In this document: positions 1 to 5,790 of the stretch, piece after piece | How the letters are laid out: every line of letters begins with the position of its first letter | Numbering within the stretch: the stretch's first letter is position 1 | Assembly: GCA_003524745.1 (NCBI GenBank) | Contig: DQGN01000017.1 | Location: 1 to 5,825, forward strand | Source: Patescibacteria group bacterium | GTDB lineage: Bacteria > Patescibacteriota > Kazan-3B-28 > UBA10110 | Direction of reading: 5' to 3' | DNA length: 5,825 bases | Notes under the pieces: generated by a model | What the model saw: the letters and a program-made list of their open reading frames with translations, nothing else | The model's database searches: none | Told to the model about the DNA's origin: nothing | Position numbers and translations under genes: made by a program

Positions 1-38
1 AAAGACAAATTATCTTAGTCTGCTGGCAGGTTGGCCAA

Positions 39-113
39 GGTAATCCTTCGATTTCATTCCGCTTGGCGGAATTTCACTCAGGAATTATTCTCTGAGCGAA
101 GTCGAGGAGTTAC
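39..113. repeat. Family A palindromic repeat, copy 1 (cloverleaf fold)
   Basis: The outer arms begin GGTAATCCTTCGA at 39 and end TCGAGGAGTTAC at 113, and are imperfectly complementary. Inside are two further hairpins: ATTCCGC (56-62) with GCGGAAT (66-72) around a TTG loop, and CTCAG (77-81) with CTGAG (92-96), the latter extended by GAAT/ATTC. The element could therefore fold as a three-way junction. The same outer arms recur at 1588-1666 in the same orientation. No coding potential is seen. Its role is unknown; it may be a REP- or MITE-like element. Confidence 0.7.
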
Positions 114-131
114 ATAAAAGCAGATTAGGAG

Positions 132-240
132 ACTGACTTGATAACCCAATCCGTCATCCTGAACTTGATTCAGGATCTCTATCACAAAAACACAAGATTC
201 CGGGTCAAGCCCGGAATGACGAAAAAGGGTAATCGTCAGT
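132..240. repeat. Family B nested palindromic repeat
   Basis: The core lies at 152-221. Its left arm begins CGTCATCCTGAA (152) and its right arm ends CCCGGAATGACG (221); the 27-base arms are imperfect inverted repeats of each other. Each arm is itself a hairpin: ATCCTGAA (156-163) with TTCAGGAT (169-176), and ATTCCGGG (197-204) with CCCGGAAT (210-217), each with a five-base loop. The symmetry continues weakly outward: ACTGAC (132-137) faces GTCAGT (235-240), and ACCC (144-147) faces GGGT (227-230). GTCATCC-type palindromes of this kind are common intergenic repeats in several bacterial groups. A partial copy starts near the right edge of the window (5791 onward). Confidence 0.75.
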
Positions 241-264
241 TAATAACCAAACATCTAAATTAAG

Positions 265-297
265 GCTTGTTTCATGGGGGAACAAGCACCTATTTTT
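265..297 (+). terminator. Possible rho-independent terminator
   Basis: GCTTGTT (265-271) pairs with AACAAGC (281-287) around a nine-base loop containing GGGGG. After a five-base spacer comes a run of five T (293-297). The stem is short and the T run is not immediately adjacent, so this is only a moderate candidate. It would end transcription arriving from a gene left of the window. Confidence 0.35.
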
Positions 298-311
298 AGT
301 GTCAAGTTGCC

Positions 312-332
312 AGTATCAAGTATCAGGTATCA
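312..332. repeat. Three tandem heptamers
   Basis: The units AGTATCA, AGTATCA and GGTATCA lie head to tail at 312-318, 319-325 and 326-332. Part of a fourth unit may precede them (GTCAAG at 301). It could be a small slippage repeat or an array of binding sites for a regulator; nothing in the sequence decides between these. Confidence 0.6.
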
Positions 333-368
333 AGCAGAAGCAATTTAAATATTAGAAAGATAACACAT

Positions 369-449
369 CCCCACCTCGCCTCCCCTTTATTAAGGGGAGG
401 AACCAATAAGATTCCCCTCCTGCCAGAGGAGGGGTTAGGGGAGGAGGGA
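369..449. repeat. Family C double-hairpin repeat
   Basis: Hairpin 1 is CCTCCCCTT (379-387) with AAGGGGAGG (392-400) and a four-base loop. Hairpin 2 is CCCCTCCT (414-421) with AGGAGGGG (427-434) and a five-base loop. The outer strands also pair: CCC (370-372) and CCTC (374-377) with GAGG (441-444) and GGG (446-448), with one A-A mismatch. The element is thus a closed two-hairpin structure. Its right outer strand is the purine-rich ribosome-binding site of the gene starting at 454, which makes the repeat part of that gene's translation start region. Confidence 0.75.
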
Positions 450-456
450 GTGAATG
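443..456 (+). promoter_or_regulatory. Ribosome-binding site and start of the DUF5667 gene
   Basis: GGAGG (443-447) stands six bases before ATG at 454, an ideal Shine-Dalgarno arrangement. An in-frame TGA (451-453) directly precedes the ATG, so the frame cannot extend further upstream. The alternative in-frame ATG at 496 (Met15) has no purine-rich site before it. However, the first 14 residues look unlike the family, and the GGAGG is part of repeat C, so Met15 cannot be fully excluded. Confidence 0.65.
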
Positions 457-1581
457 ACTCGTGCCGGATTATATGGCACTGAACACCAACAACTTATGAG
501 TAGCGAATTTCAAAAATTAGAGAATCAATTAAAAACTCTTGGCCACAAGGATGATTTTACTAACGAGAAAAAGCAGACGATTCGCGATCGGGTCTTTTGC
601 GCGATCGGACAAATCGAATTGGCCGATGCTATTACTGCTGGTGAAGAAAAATCTCAGTTGGCCGTTTCCTTAAAACATTTACAACAAGCGTTAATTCCCC
701 ATCGCTTAGCCTTTTCTATGCCAGCTACTATCATGACGATCATGGTGGTCTTTTTGGGGTCGTTGGTGACTGGGGCGGCCGCCCAAGGGGCCAAACCCGG
801 CGATACTCTTTTTGCTATGAAAAAAGTGATCGAGAGCATTGAAATCGCGGTGGTAACTAATCCAGTCAAAAAAGCCGAAAAAACTCTGAATATCGCCGGA
901 GAAAGGTTGCAATATTTGGGGAGTTCGCTGGGGACAGAAGCCGCCCTTAATGCCGTGCTCCAAGAAACCCAAACTGCTTTAGTTAGCGCTAAAGCCAGTA
1001 TCACAAAAGCCCAAGAAAAAGGTGATGAAACCGAAATAGCTTTATTATTGGATAAATTCGATAGCTTATTAGCCGATCAGAAGACTTTATTAAATGATAT
1101 CGAACAAGAAACCGAAGACGAAGCTGTCAAAAAGACAATTATAGCGATTCGAGATGTCATTACCAGTAATCAAGATGATAATCAGAATAAAAAAGATAAC
1201 GGTAGTGCTGGTACAATCAGCAGTACGGTAGCTGTGATTAATCCTAATACGCCTAAAACAACAGTTAAGCCAATTGTTGAAGAGAATAGGCCACCCGAAT
1301 TAGACATAACTCTAAACGGCTATCAGTCATTAACTGGACGCATTGGGACGGCTAACGGGCAGATAGTTATCTTTGTCGGCAACAAATATTATTTTGTAAC
1401 GAATTCTCCAATTAGTTTGCAACTATACATAGGCAATTCGAATGTAGGCATAACTGGTAATGTCAGTAATGGAGAAATAGCAGTTTACCAGATTTACGCC
1501 GATGGCGGATTAATCGGAGAAACCTTGCCTCCAACTCTTTCCATGGATAATCCTGCTGGACTATTAGATCAAGGGCAATAA
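454..1581 (+). CDS. Single-pass membrane protein with DUF5667-like extracytoplasmic region
   Basis: This 375-residue protein has a charged, helical N-terminus (residues 15-85, presumably cytoplasmic) and one hydrophobic span (about 88-110). Directly after the membrane comes a KPGDTLFAMKK segment (114-124), then amphipathic helices to about 235 including NPVKKAEKTLNIAGERL (136-152). The small-residue/PGD start followed by a helical Lys/Glu-rich bundle is characteristic of DUF5667, found on membrane proteins in Patescibacteria and Chloroflexi; I recognise it by pattern only. A polar Asn/Asp/Lys linker (236-250) and a Thr/Pro-rich stretch (251-280) lead to a beta-rich tail (281-375). The tail holds two similar strands-and-turn units: LTGRIG..NGQIVIF (293-307) and ITGNV.SNGEIAVY (333-345). 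Topology matches a transmembrane anti-sigma factor or sensor, but no anti-sigma motif (such as HxxxCxxC) is present; the only Cys is residue 49. The function is unknown. A palindrome follows six bases after the stop. Confidence 0.85.
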   Translation: MTRAGLYGTEHQQLMSSEFQKLENQLKTLGHKDDFTNEKKQTIRDRVFCAIGQIELADAITAGEEKSQLAVSLKHLQQALIPHRLAFSMPATIMTIMVVFLGSLVTGAAAQGAKPGDTLFAMKKVIESIEIAVVTNPVKKAEKTLNIAGERLQYLGSSLGTEAALNAVLQETQTALVSAKASITKAQEKGDETEIALLLDKFDSLLADQKTLLNDIEQETEDEAVKKTIIAIRDVITSNQDDNQNKKDNGSAGTISSTVAVINPNTPKTTVKPIVEENRPPELDITLNGYQSLTGRIGTANGQIVIFVGNKYYFVTNSPISLQLYIGNSNVGITGNVSNGEIAVYQIYADGGLIGETLPPTLSMDNPAGLLDQGQ

Positions 1582-1587
1582 CTATAA

Positions 1588-1666
1588 GGTAATGCCTCGA
1601 TTTCACTCGGCAAATAATATGCGGATACACAAGTCAATATTCCCCGAGCCAAGTCGAGGGGTTACC
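1588..1666. repeat. Family A palindromic repeat, copy 2
   Basis: Two 23-base arms, 1588-1610 (starts GGTAATGCCTCGA) and 1644-1666 (ends TCGAGGGGTTACC), are inverted repeats with about five mismatches, separated by 33 bases of AT-rich DNA. The outer sequence matches copy 1 at 39-113, in the same orientation, while the interiors differ. It begins six bases after the stop of the upstream gene, so in RNA it would form a 3' stem-loop able to slow exonucleases or weaken readthrough. No T run follows, so it is not a standard terminator. Confidence 0.75.
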
Positions 1667-1875
1667 ATTATCACTTAACAATTTAACCGACTTTACATCT
1701 TAAGGGCCGAGAGCACACAACGTATAAAATTTTCGCGTTAGCTCGAGATGAAAAGGAACCTCCTTAAAAGAGAGGTTTGAGTGCTTCATATGAGCACTGG
1801 AGCCTAATTGGGGGAGTAAATTCAAAAATACAAAAGAGAACTTATATACATAAATCAAGAAAGCAAATACAGAAT
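1667..1875 (+). promoter_or_regulatory. Leader region of the surface-protein gene, with possible hairpins
   Basis: These 209 bases carry no convincing gene. Possible stems are GAGC/GCTC plus AACG/CGTT (1711-1744), AACCTC (1757-1762) with GAGGTT (1772-1777), and AGTGCT (1780-1785) with AGCACT (1793-1798). The last two are adjacent, as expected for a folded 5' leader, but I cannot match them to a known riboswitch. Promoter candidates are weak: TATAAA at 1723 lacks a good -35; TATACA at 1845 has TTCAAA at 1821 with 18-base spacing and would give a short leader. A weak AAGAAAG (1857-1863) lies 12 bases before the ATG at 1876. Confidence 0.4.
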
Positions 1876-1971
1876 ATGAATAATGCTTTTAAAAAAATGA
1901 CTCGCTCGCTCGCTTGGATTATGACGGCATCATTGGCGGTTGCCTTTATGCTGCCTTCCAACGCGGCTGCG
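1876..1971 (+). other. Sec signal peptide of the surface protein
   Basis: The segment has a positively charged start (Lys6, Lys7, Arg10), a hydrophobic run Leu12 to Leu26, a helix-breaking Pro27, then SNAAA (28-32). Cleavage after Ala31 or Ala32 fits the AxA rule. There is no Cys lipobox, so it is not a lipoprotein, and no twin arginine. This segment is the main reason for choosing ATG 1876 as the start. A start at Met8 (1897) would also leave a working signal. Confidence 0.8.
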
Positions 1972-4900
1972 ATTCAGTTCTTCCCCAGTCCAGTCCGGTA
2001 TCAATGGGTCAGCCAAAACGGGGCTGTAGTTGGGGATGCCACAACTGTCAACGCCAATGCGGGCGACACTGTGGCTATGACTTTGACGGTCAAAAACCGT
2101 CAGATCGATCCTGCTGCCTTGGTGCTTTACGGCAAAAGCACGCTTTTACCCGAAGCTTCTCCTTATCAAGGGGCACACGAATTGCGTTTAGGCGTTAAGA
2201 ATGATGCAATTCTACCTTGGATTGACTCATCCAGTTTCTTAGCCAATCCTGATGGTGCAGCCAACCGGTTAGCCGTTTATGACGGCGTGGCCGTAAATGT
2301 CGGCGAAAGCCTGACATTTAGTTTCAATTTGAAGGTTAAGGCTGGTACTGCGGATGGTACTTATGACTTGCCTGTCGGCATCCTGCGTGAGTTCGATGCT
2401 TGGGCACGCCAAGTTAATGCAGCCGGGACCTTGCTGCCCTCTTCAGACATTTTCTGGAGAGTAATTGTGGGGAGCGGCACTGTTACCCCAGCGACTGGCG
2501 GTCTCTCGATCGCATTAGCTGGTGATACCCCAGCTTCAGCCAGCATTGCTGATGCCGGCAACGCCAACTTCACTAAATTCACCATGACTGCCGCCGCTGG
2601 CGCGACTGTTAGCATTACCGAAATCTTTGTGACCAGAGATGGTCTTTCCACTGATTCACAAGTGGAGAATGTCAAGATTTTGAATGCTGATGGCGTCCAG
2701 ATTGGTGGTACTGCGGGTGGATTTAATGCCAATCACAAAGCCCAGATTTTTATCACTCCTGCTTATGCCTTAACTGGCAGTCAAACTTTCTATATCCGGG
2801 CTGGTATTGTGAACAGCACCACTGCTGGGATAACGATCAAATTGGGTATTGCTGACAATACTGATATCAAATCTAATGCCACATCAGTCACCGGTGCTCC
2901 CTTCTGGGGCAATGCCATGACTTGTGTACAGGTAACGATTGGTACAGTAACTGTAGCGGAAGATTGGGCAATTCCTGATGGCACTCCTGATGTGGGAGAC
3001 AAGGATGTTGATCTCAACCCATTCACTATCACAGCTGGCTCAACAGAACCGATTGTGATTGATCGCATTACTGTTATTAAAGCTGGTACTTCTGATGTAT
3101 CAGATACTAATAACATTGAATTGTGGGATGTGACCCATAATGTCTCGTTGGGCACTCAAACCAGTTGGACTGGCGATGGGAAAGCCTCTTGGCCGGTGAA
3201 TCTTTCACTAGGCAAGGGAGACATGATTCGTCTTAAGATCCGGTTAGATATCGTAGATGGTGTTAGCTTGACAGTTAATGCCGACTTGTTAGATGGCAGT
3301 GATACATTAGTGTTTGCCAAAGGCACCACTTATGGTTTCTATATCACTCCTACTAGTGGCGATTCCAACTGGACCAACACCAACAATGGTCAAGGAGCAA
3401 ATGTCCAAACCATTAATTCTGGCGCCTTAACTATTTCCAAGAGCGGGTCAACCCCAGCTACTGGCAATATTGCCATTGCTGATGGTCAGCTTTTGACTGT
3501 CTTTGACTTTGATGTAAAGGGCGAGCCAGAAAACATCTCGGCTATTACGATCTATAGCAACATCAATGACGGGGGAGCAGCTGCTTTTGGCGACATGACG
3601 AATGGTCGCTTAGTAGATATGGCAACTGGCAATACCTTAGCTGGTCCAGTGGACGGAGCTGATGAAGATGGTGGTTCTACTACTACCGATCTTACCGCGG
3701 CTACTGACGCTAAGTTTGCCTTTACCAGCACAGTTTCTTTGCCAGTTGGTGTTACTAAAATTGGTTTCAAAGTCCGGATTAATACTACGGATTGGGTCGA
3801 TGCAGATACCGTTAACGCTATAATCGACAAAGCCGCTGATATTACTGCCAAAGGAATCATTACCAATAATACGATTTCTGCAGGTGGTAGTTATTCCGTT
3901 ACTGGTAATACCCAAACCATTAAAGCCGGTGCATTGGTCGTTGAAACCTTAGGTGTGCCAGCTACTGGTAGCGTCATTATCAATGCTCAAGATATGGTAG
4001 TGGGCACTTATGCCTTCAATGCCATAGCTTCAGGCGAAGATGTAATAGTGACTGCCTTTACCATTACTGATACGATGGATGCCACCACTGCTGAATTTGA
4101 TGATTGGGCCAATATGGAATTATGGGCTGATTTGACTACTGCCACCAGTCCTCGTGGCGATGTCTTTGAAACTAAAATTTCTAACACGGAAACCCCGGTC
4201 GGTAATGTGGCCGCTTCCGATACCCAAGACTTTACCTTAACCACGGTATTAACCATTGTTAAGGGCACAAGCACAAGAGTGGCTTTGGTAGCTGATTTGA
4301 CTGCTGGTGCTACAGCAGATGGTACTCATATCTTTGAGACCACCAATGGCACCTGTGCAACAGTCAATGGTAAAGATACTGGTTCCGCCGTCGCTGAAAC
4401 TGCTGCCGGCCTTGGCATTAATGCCACTTTGACAGTGGCAGCCGCAGGCTCTCTGACTACTGCGATAGCAGATAGTAACCCAGATTCCGCTCTAATAATT
4501 GCGGGAGGAGCTGCTTATGCCAGCTTGGGTGCATTCAAGGTAACTGCTACTGATGAGCCGATTAATCTCACCAAACTTACTTTTGATCTGACTGGTTGGG
4601 AGTCTATCGATAAATTAAAGATTAGCTACCCAACTAAGAGTAGTGGGACTAAGACAGCCGAAGTTTCCCCAAGTAGTGCAGCGGTTGTCTTTGATGGCTT
4701 AGAAATGTATGTCCCGAAGAATGGCACCGCGACCGTGACTGGTTCTGCTATAGCTAAGAGAATTGGCCCCGGCTTAGGCGGTACTTACGCTGATACCATA
4801 ACCTTAGGTCTGGATATGGATGCTACCGCCGAAGTTGCCGGTACCTTTGAAAATTCCGGAACGGCTATAGATGGTGATACTACTGGTACAACTGATCGGA

Positions 4901-5685
4901 ATGCTAACAATATGTATCTCTACAATTCTATCCCGACTATCACCGCTAAAAATTCTGGTACAGGCACAATTGCCCCAGGTTCTACATTAGATTTATACAA
5001 ATTTGATGTCACAGCCGATGCAGCTGGTGCAGTAGCAGTAAAGAGATTTACTTTCTCTGTCTTTATTACTGATGCTAGCACGACTACAGCTTCGGCCGCG
5101 GACTTGGGTGGATTTACTTTCTGGAGAGGAGCTTCTGATATCACCAGCACTGCCCAGATTACTCGGATTTCCAATGATGGTGGAGCGACTCATATTGCTA
5201 CGCCTCTTACTGTAGAGACAGATGACACCAATGATGTCGAAAATAACACTTCAGTTTGGATCCAAGTAACCTTTGCTAACACTCCGGCCACAGATGCAAC
5301 TGGCGAACAGGTCATCGAAGCCGGTCAAACAGTTAGCTACACCTTAAAGGCAGTAGCGGGAACTGGTTTCACCACCACGGATGCCTTCACCACGACCTTG
5401 TTGAATGATAGCGCGGTAGTCACGGCTGATTATAACTACCTCAGCGATGTGGACACTGGCACTGGTGTGCAACAGGTTGTCATTTTGCAGAATGCCGCTG
5501 GAACTCAATACGGCGATGCAACTATGACCACCACTGAACAGACTAAGTTCCTCTGGTCAGACAAGTCAGTTTTGGCTCACTTACCTACATTTGATGATGA
5601 TGGTGTGACTGAAACTAGTTCACTTGACTGGACCAATGGTTATCTGACTAAGAACACGCCAGGCGGCTATGGTTATACTCTCTAA
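1876..5685 (+). CDS. Large secreted repeat-containing cell-surface protein (S-layer- or adhesin-like)
   Basis: The protein is 1269 residues from ATG 1876. Residues 1-32 are a Sec signal peptide: Lys/Arg n-region, hydrophobic core 12-26, AAA just before Ile33. Residues 33 to about 205 form an all-beta domain (RYQWVSQ near the start, HELRLG at 101-106, NRLAVYDG at 130-137, DIFWRV at 191-196) resembling NBR1-type Ig-like domains on Patescibacteria surface proteins. Six divergent repeats of about 140-170 residues start near 209, 351, 516, 685, 850 and 1016. The last 50 residues hold FLWSD (1225-1229) and DWTNGYL (1251-1257). The sequence is rich in Thr, Ala, Asp and Gly with only two mature Cys (350, 827), as expected for an exported structural protein. 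There is no LPXTG, membrane tail or SLH domain. The frame is open back to TTG 1777, but those 33 codons look non-coding and would bury the signal peptide. Function as an S-layer, adhesin or fibre protein is inferred; no catalytic motif is seen. Confidence 0.88.
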   Translation: MNNAFKKMTRSLAWIMTASLAVAFMLPSNAAAIQFFPSPVRYQWVSQNGAVVGDATTVNANAGDTVAMTLTVKNRQIDPAALVLYGKSTLLPEASPYQGAHELRLGVKNDAILPWIDSSSFLANPDGAANRLAVYDGVAVNVGESLTFSFNLKVKAGTADGTYDLPVGILREFDAWARQVNAAGTLLPSSDIFWRVIVGSGTVTPATGGLSIALAGDTPASASIADAGNANFTKFTMTAAAGATVSITEIFVTRDGLSTDSQVENVKILNADGVQIGGTAGGFNANHKAQIFITPAYALTGSQTFYIRAGIVNSTTAGITIKLGIADNTDIKSNATSVTGAPFWGNAMTCVQVTIGTVTVAEDWAIPDGTPDVGDKDVDLNPFTITAGSTEPIVIDRITVIKAGTSDVSDTNNIELWDVTHNVSLGTQTSWTGDGKASWPVNLSLGKGDMIRLKIRLDIVDGVSLTVNADLLDGSDTLVFAKGTTYGFYITPTSGDSNWTNTNNGQGANVQTINSGALTISKSGSTPATGNIAIADGQLLTVFDFDVKGEPENISAITIYSNINDGGAAAFGDMTNGRLVDMATGNTLAGPVDGADEDGGSTTTDLTAATDAKFAFTSTVSLPVGVTKIGFKVRINTTDWVDADTVNAIIDKAADITAKGIITNNTISAGGSYSVTGNTQTIKAGALVVETLGVPATGSVIINAQDMVVGTYAFNAIASGEDVIVTAFTITDTMDATTAEFDDWANMELWADLTTATSPRGDVFETKISNTETPVGNVAASDTQDFTLTTVLTIVKGTSTRVALVADLTAGATADGTHIFETTNGTCATVNGKDTGSAVAETAAGLGINATLTVAAAGSLTTAIADSNPDSALIIAGGAAYASLGAFKVTATDEPINLTKLTFDLTGWESIDKLKISYPTKSSGTKTAEVSPSSAAVVFDGLEMYVPKNGTATVTGSAIAKRIGPGLGGTYADTITLGLDMDATAEVAGTFENSGTAIDGDTTGTTDRNANNMYLYNSIPTITAKNSGTGTIAPGSTLDLYKFDVTADAAGAVAVKRFTFSVFITDASTTTASAADLGGFTFWRGASDITSTAQITRISNDGGATHIATPLTVETDDTNDVENNTSVWIQVTFANTPATDATGEQVIEAGQTVSYTLKAVAGTGFTTTDAFTTTLLNDSAVVTADYNYLSDVDTGTGVQQVVILQNAAGTQYGDATMTTTEQTKFLWSDKSVLAHLPTFDDDGVTETSSLDWTNGYLTKNTPGGYGYTL
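2500..5480 (+). repeat. Six divergent beta-sandwich-type protein repeats
   Basis: Each unit opens with a strand such as GGLSIALAG, GALTISKSG or GALVVETLG, often followed by a TPA(S/T) turn. About 25 residues later comes a core of the form hydrophobic-x-x-F/Y, a short strand, a polar turn with an acidic residue, then I/V-x-x-hydrophobic-T. Core aromatic residues are at 235, 383, 543, 712, 887 and 1043, giving spacings of 148, 160, 169, 175 and 156. Examples are LTVFDFDVKGEPENISAIT (unit 3) and LGAFKVTATDEPINLTKLT (unit 5). The units have diverged too far for DNA-level recombination, so the array is old. The alignment was made by eye. Confidence 0.65.
5545..5682 (+). other. C-terminal module with FLWSD and DWTNGYL motifs
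   Basis: After the last repeat, residues 1224-1269 form a short module: KFLWSDKS, a His at 1234, an Asp-rich turn (DDD), then SLDWTNGYL and a Gly/Tyr-rich end. From memory, Patescibacteria surface proteins with unrelated repeats often end in a similar WSD...H...DWTNGYL arrangement. That would make it a shared C-terminal signal or attachment domain rather than part of the repeat fold. It has no hydrophobic stretch or basic tail, so it is not a typical sortase, PEP-CTERM or membrane anchor signal. Confidence 0.55.
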
Positions 5686-5704
5686 ATGAGTAAACCATTA
5701 GTCG

Positions 5705-5731
5705 ACTTCGCTAAGTTCTAACTTAGGAAGT
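5705..5731. repeat. Imperfect hairpin after the surface-protein gene
   Basis: ACTTC (5705-5709) and CTAAGTT (5711-5717) pair with AACTTAG (5720-5726) and GAAGT (5727-5731), leaving one bulged G at 5710 and a tiny loop. TCGACTTCGCT (5703-5713) is the reverse complement of AGCGAAGTCGA in family A copy 1, so this may be a decayed fragment of that repeat. Confidence 0.5.
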
Positions 5732-5735
5732 TCAA

Positions 5736-5765
5736 TCAAAGGGACCCCGACGGGGGTCCCTTTGA
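5736..5765 (+). terminator. Strong hairpin, probable transcription end of the surface-protein gene
   Basis: TCAAAGGGACCCC (5736-5748) pairs perfectly with GGGGTCCCTTTGA (5753-5765) around the tetraloop GACG. The 13-bp GC-rich stem stands 50 bases after the stop codon, where a terminator is expected. The classical T run is absent after the stem (GAGAAACTGG follows); only TTT occurs inside the right arm. It may work as a non-canonical terminator, in either direction, or as a 3' stabilising stem. Confidence 0.65.
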
Positions 5766-5790
5766 GAAACTGGGAAAACAGCTTAACCCT

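Larger units (their letters stand above)
1..453. other. Non-coding, repeat-rich intergenic region
   Basis: No reading frame in these 453 bases looks like a protein, and the left end shows no recognisable end of an upstream gene. The space is mostly taken up by short palindromic elements, listed separately: family A (39-113), family B (132-240), a terminator-like hairpin (265-297), a heptamer tandem (312-332) and family C (369-449). The stretches 1-38 and 333-368 hold nothing I can name; 341-360 is AT-rich and could contain a -10 element, but no matching -35 sits at proper spacing. Stacking of several unrelated repeats in one gap is typical of sites that tolerate small non-autonomous insertions. 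Confidence 0.8.

Noticed and set aside
1..453. CRISPR array or small RNA gene in the repeat-rich region
   Set aside because: The repeats are palindromes of different families, not identical direct repeats with regular spacers, and no tRNA cloverleaf with a proper anticodon arm was found.
654..1004. Minus-strand open frames of 116 and 88 codons opposite the DUF5667 gene
   Set aside because: They mirror the coding strand's codon pattern, have no ribosome-binding sites and show no family features.
1723..1728. TATAAA as a -10 promoter box for the surface-protein gene
   Set aside because: The sequence 17-18 bases upstream (CTTAAGG) does not resemble a -35; TTTACA (1692-1697) is 25 bases away, too far.
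1790..1807. Tiny frame from ATG 1790 (five residues, then TAA) as a leader peptide
   Set aside because: Too short, the ATG lies in a hairpin loop, and there is no clear attenuation signal after it.
1777..1875. TTG start adding 33 residues to the surface protein
   Set aside because: The extension places a polar, unusual segment before a complete signal peptide, and the purine stretch AGAGAGG (1769-1775) is only one base from the TTG. ATG 1876 is preferred.
1914..2198. Plus-strand 94-codon frame overlapping the start of the surface-protein gene
   Set aside because: It lies wholly inside a well-supported gene in another frame, and its Cys/Arg-rich product looks like out-of-frame translation.
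2361..5193. Several minus-strand open frames of 66-123 codons opposite the surface-protein gene
   Set aside because: Their Val/Ala/Ser-rich products are what antisense reading of a Thr/Ala/Asp-rich gene gives; none has a start signal or recognisable domain.
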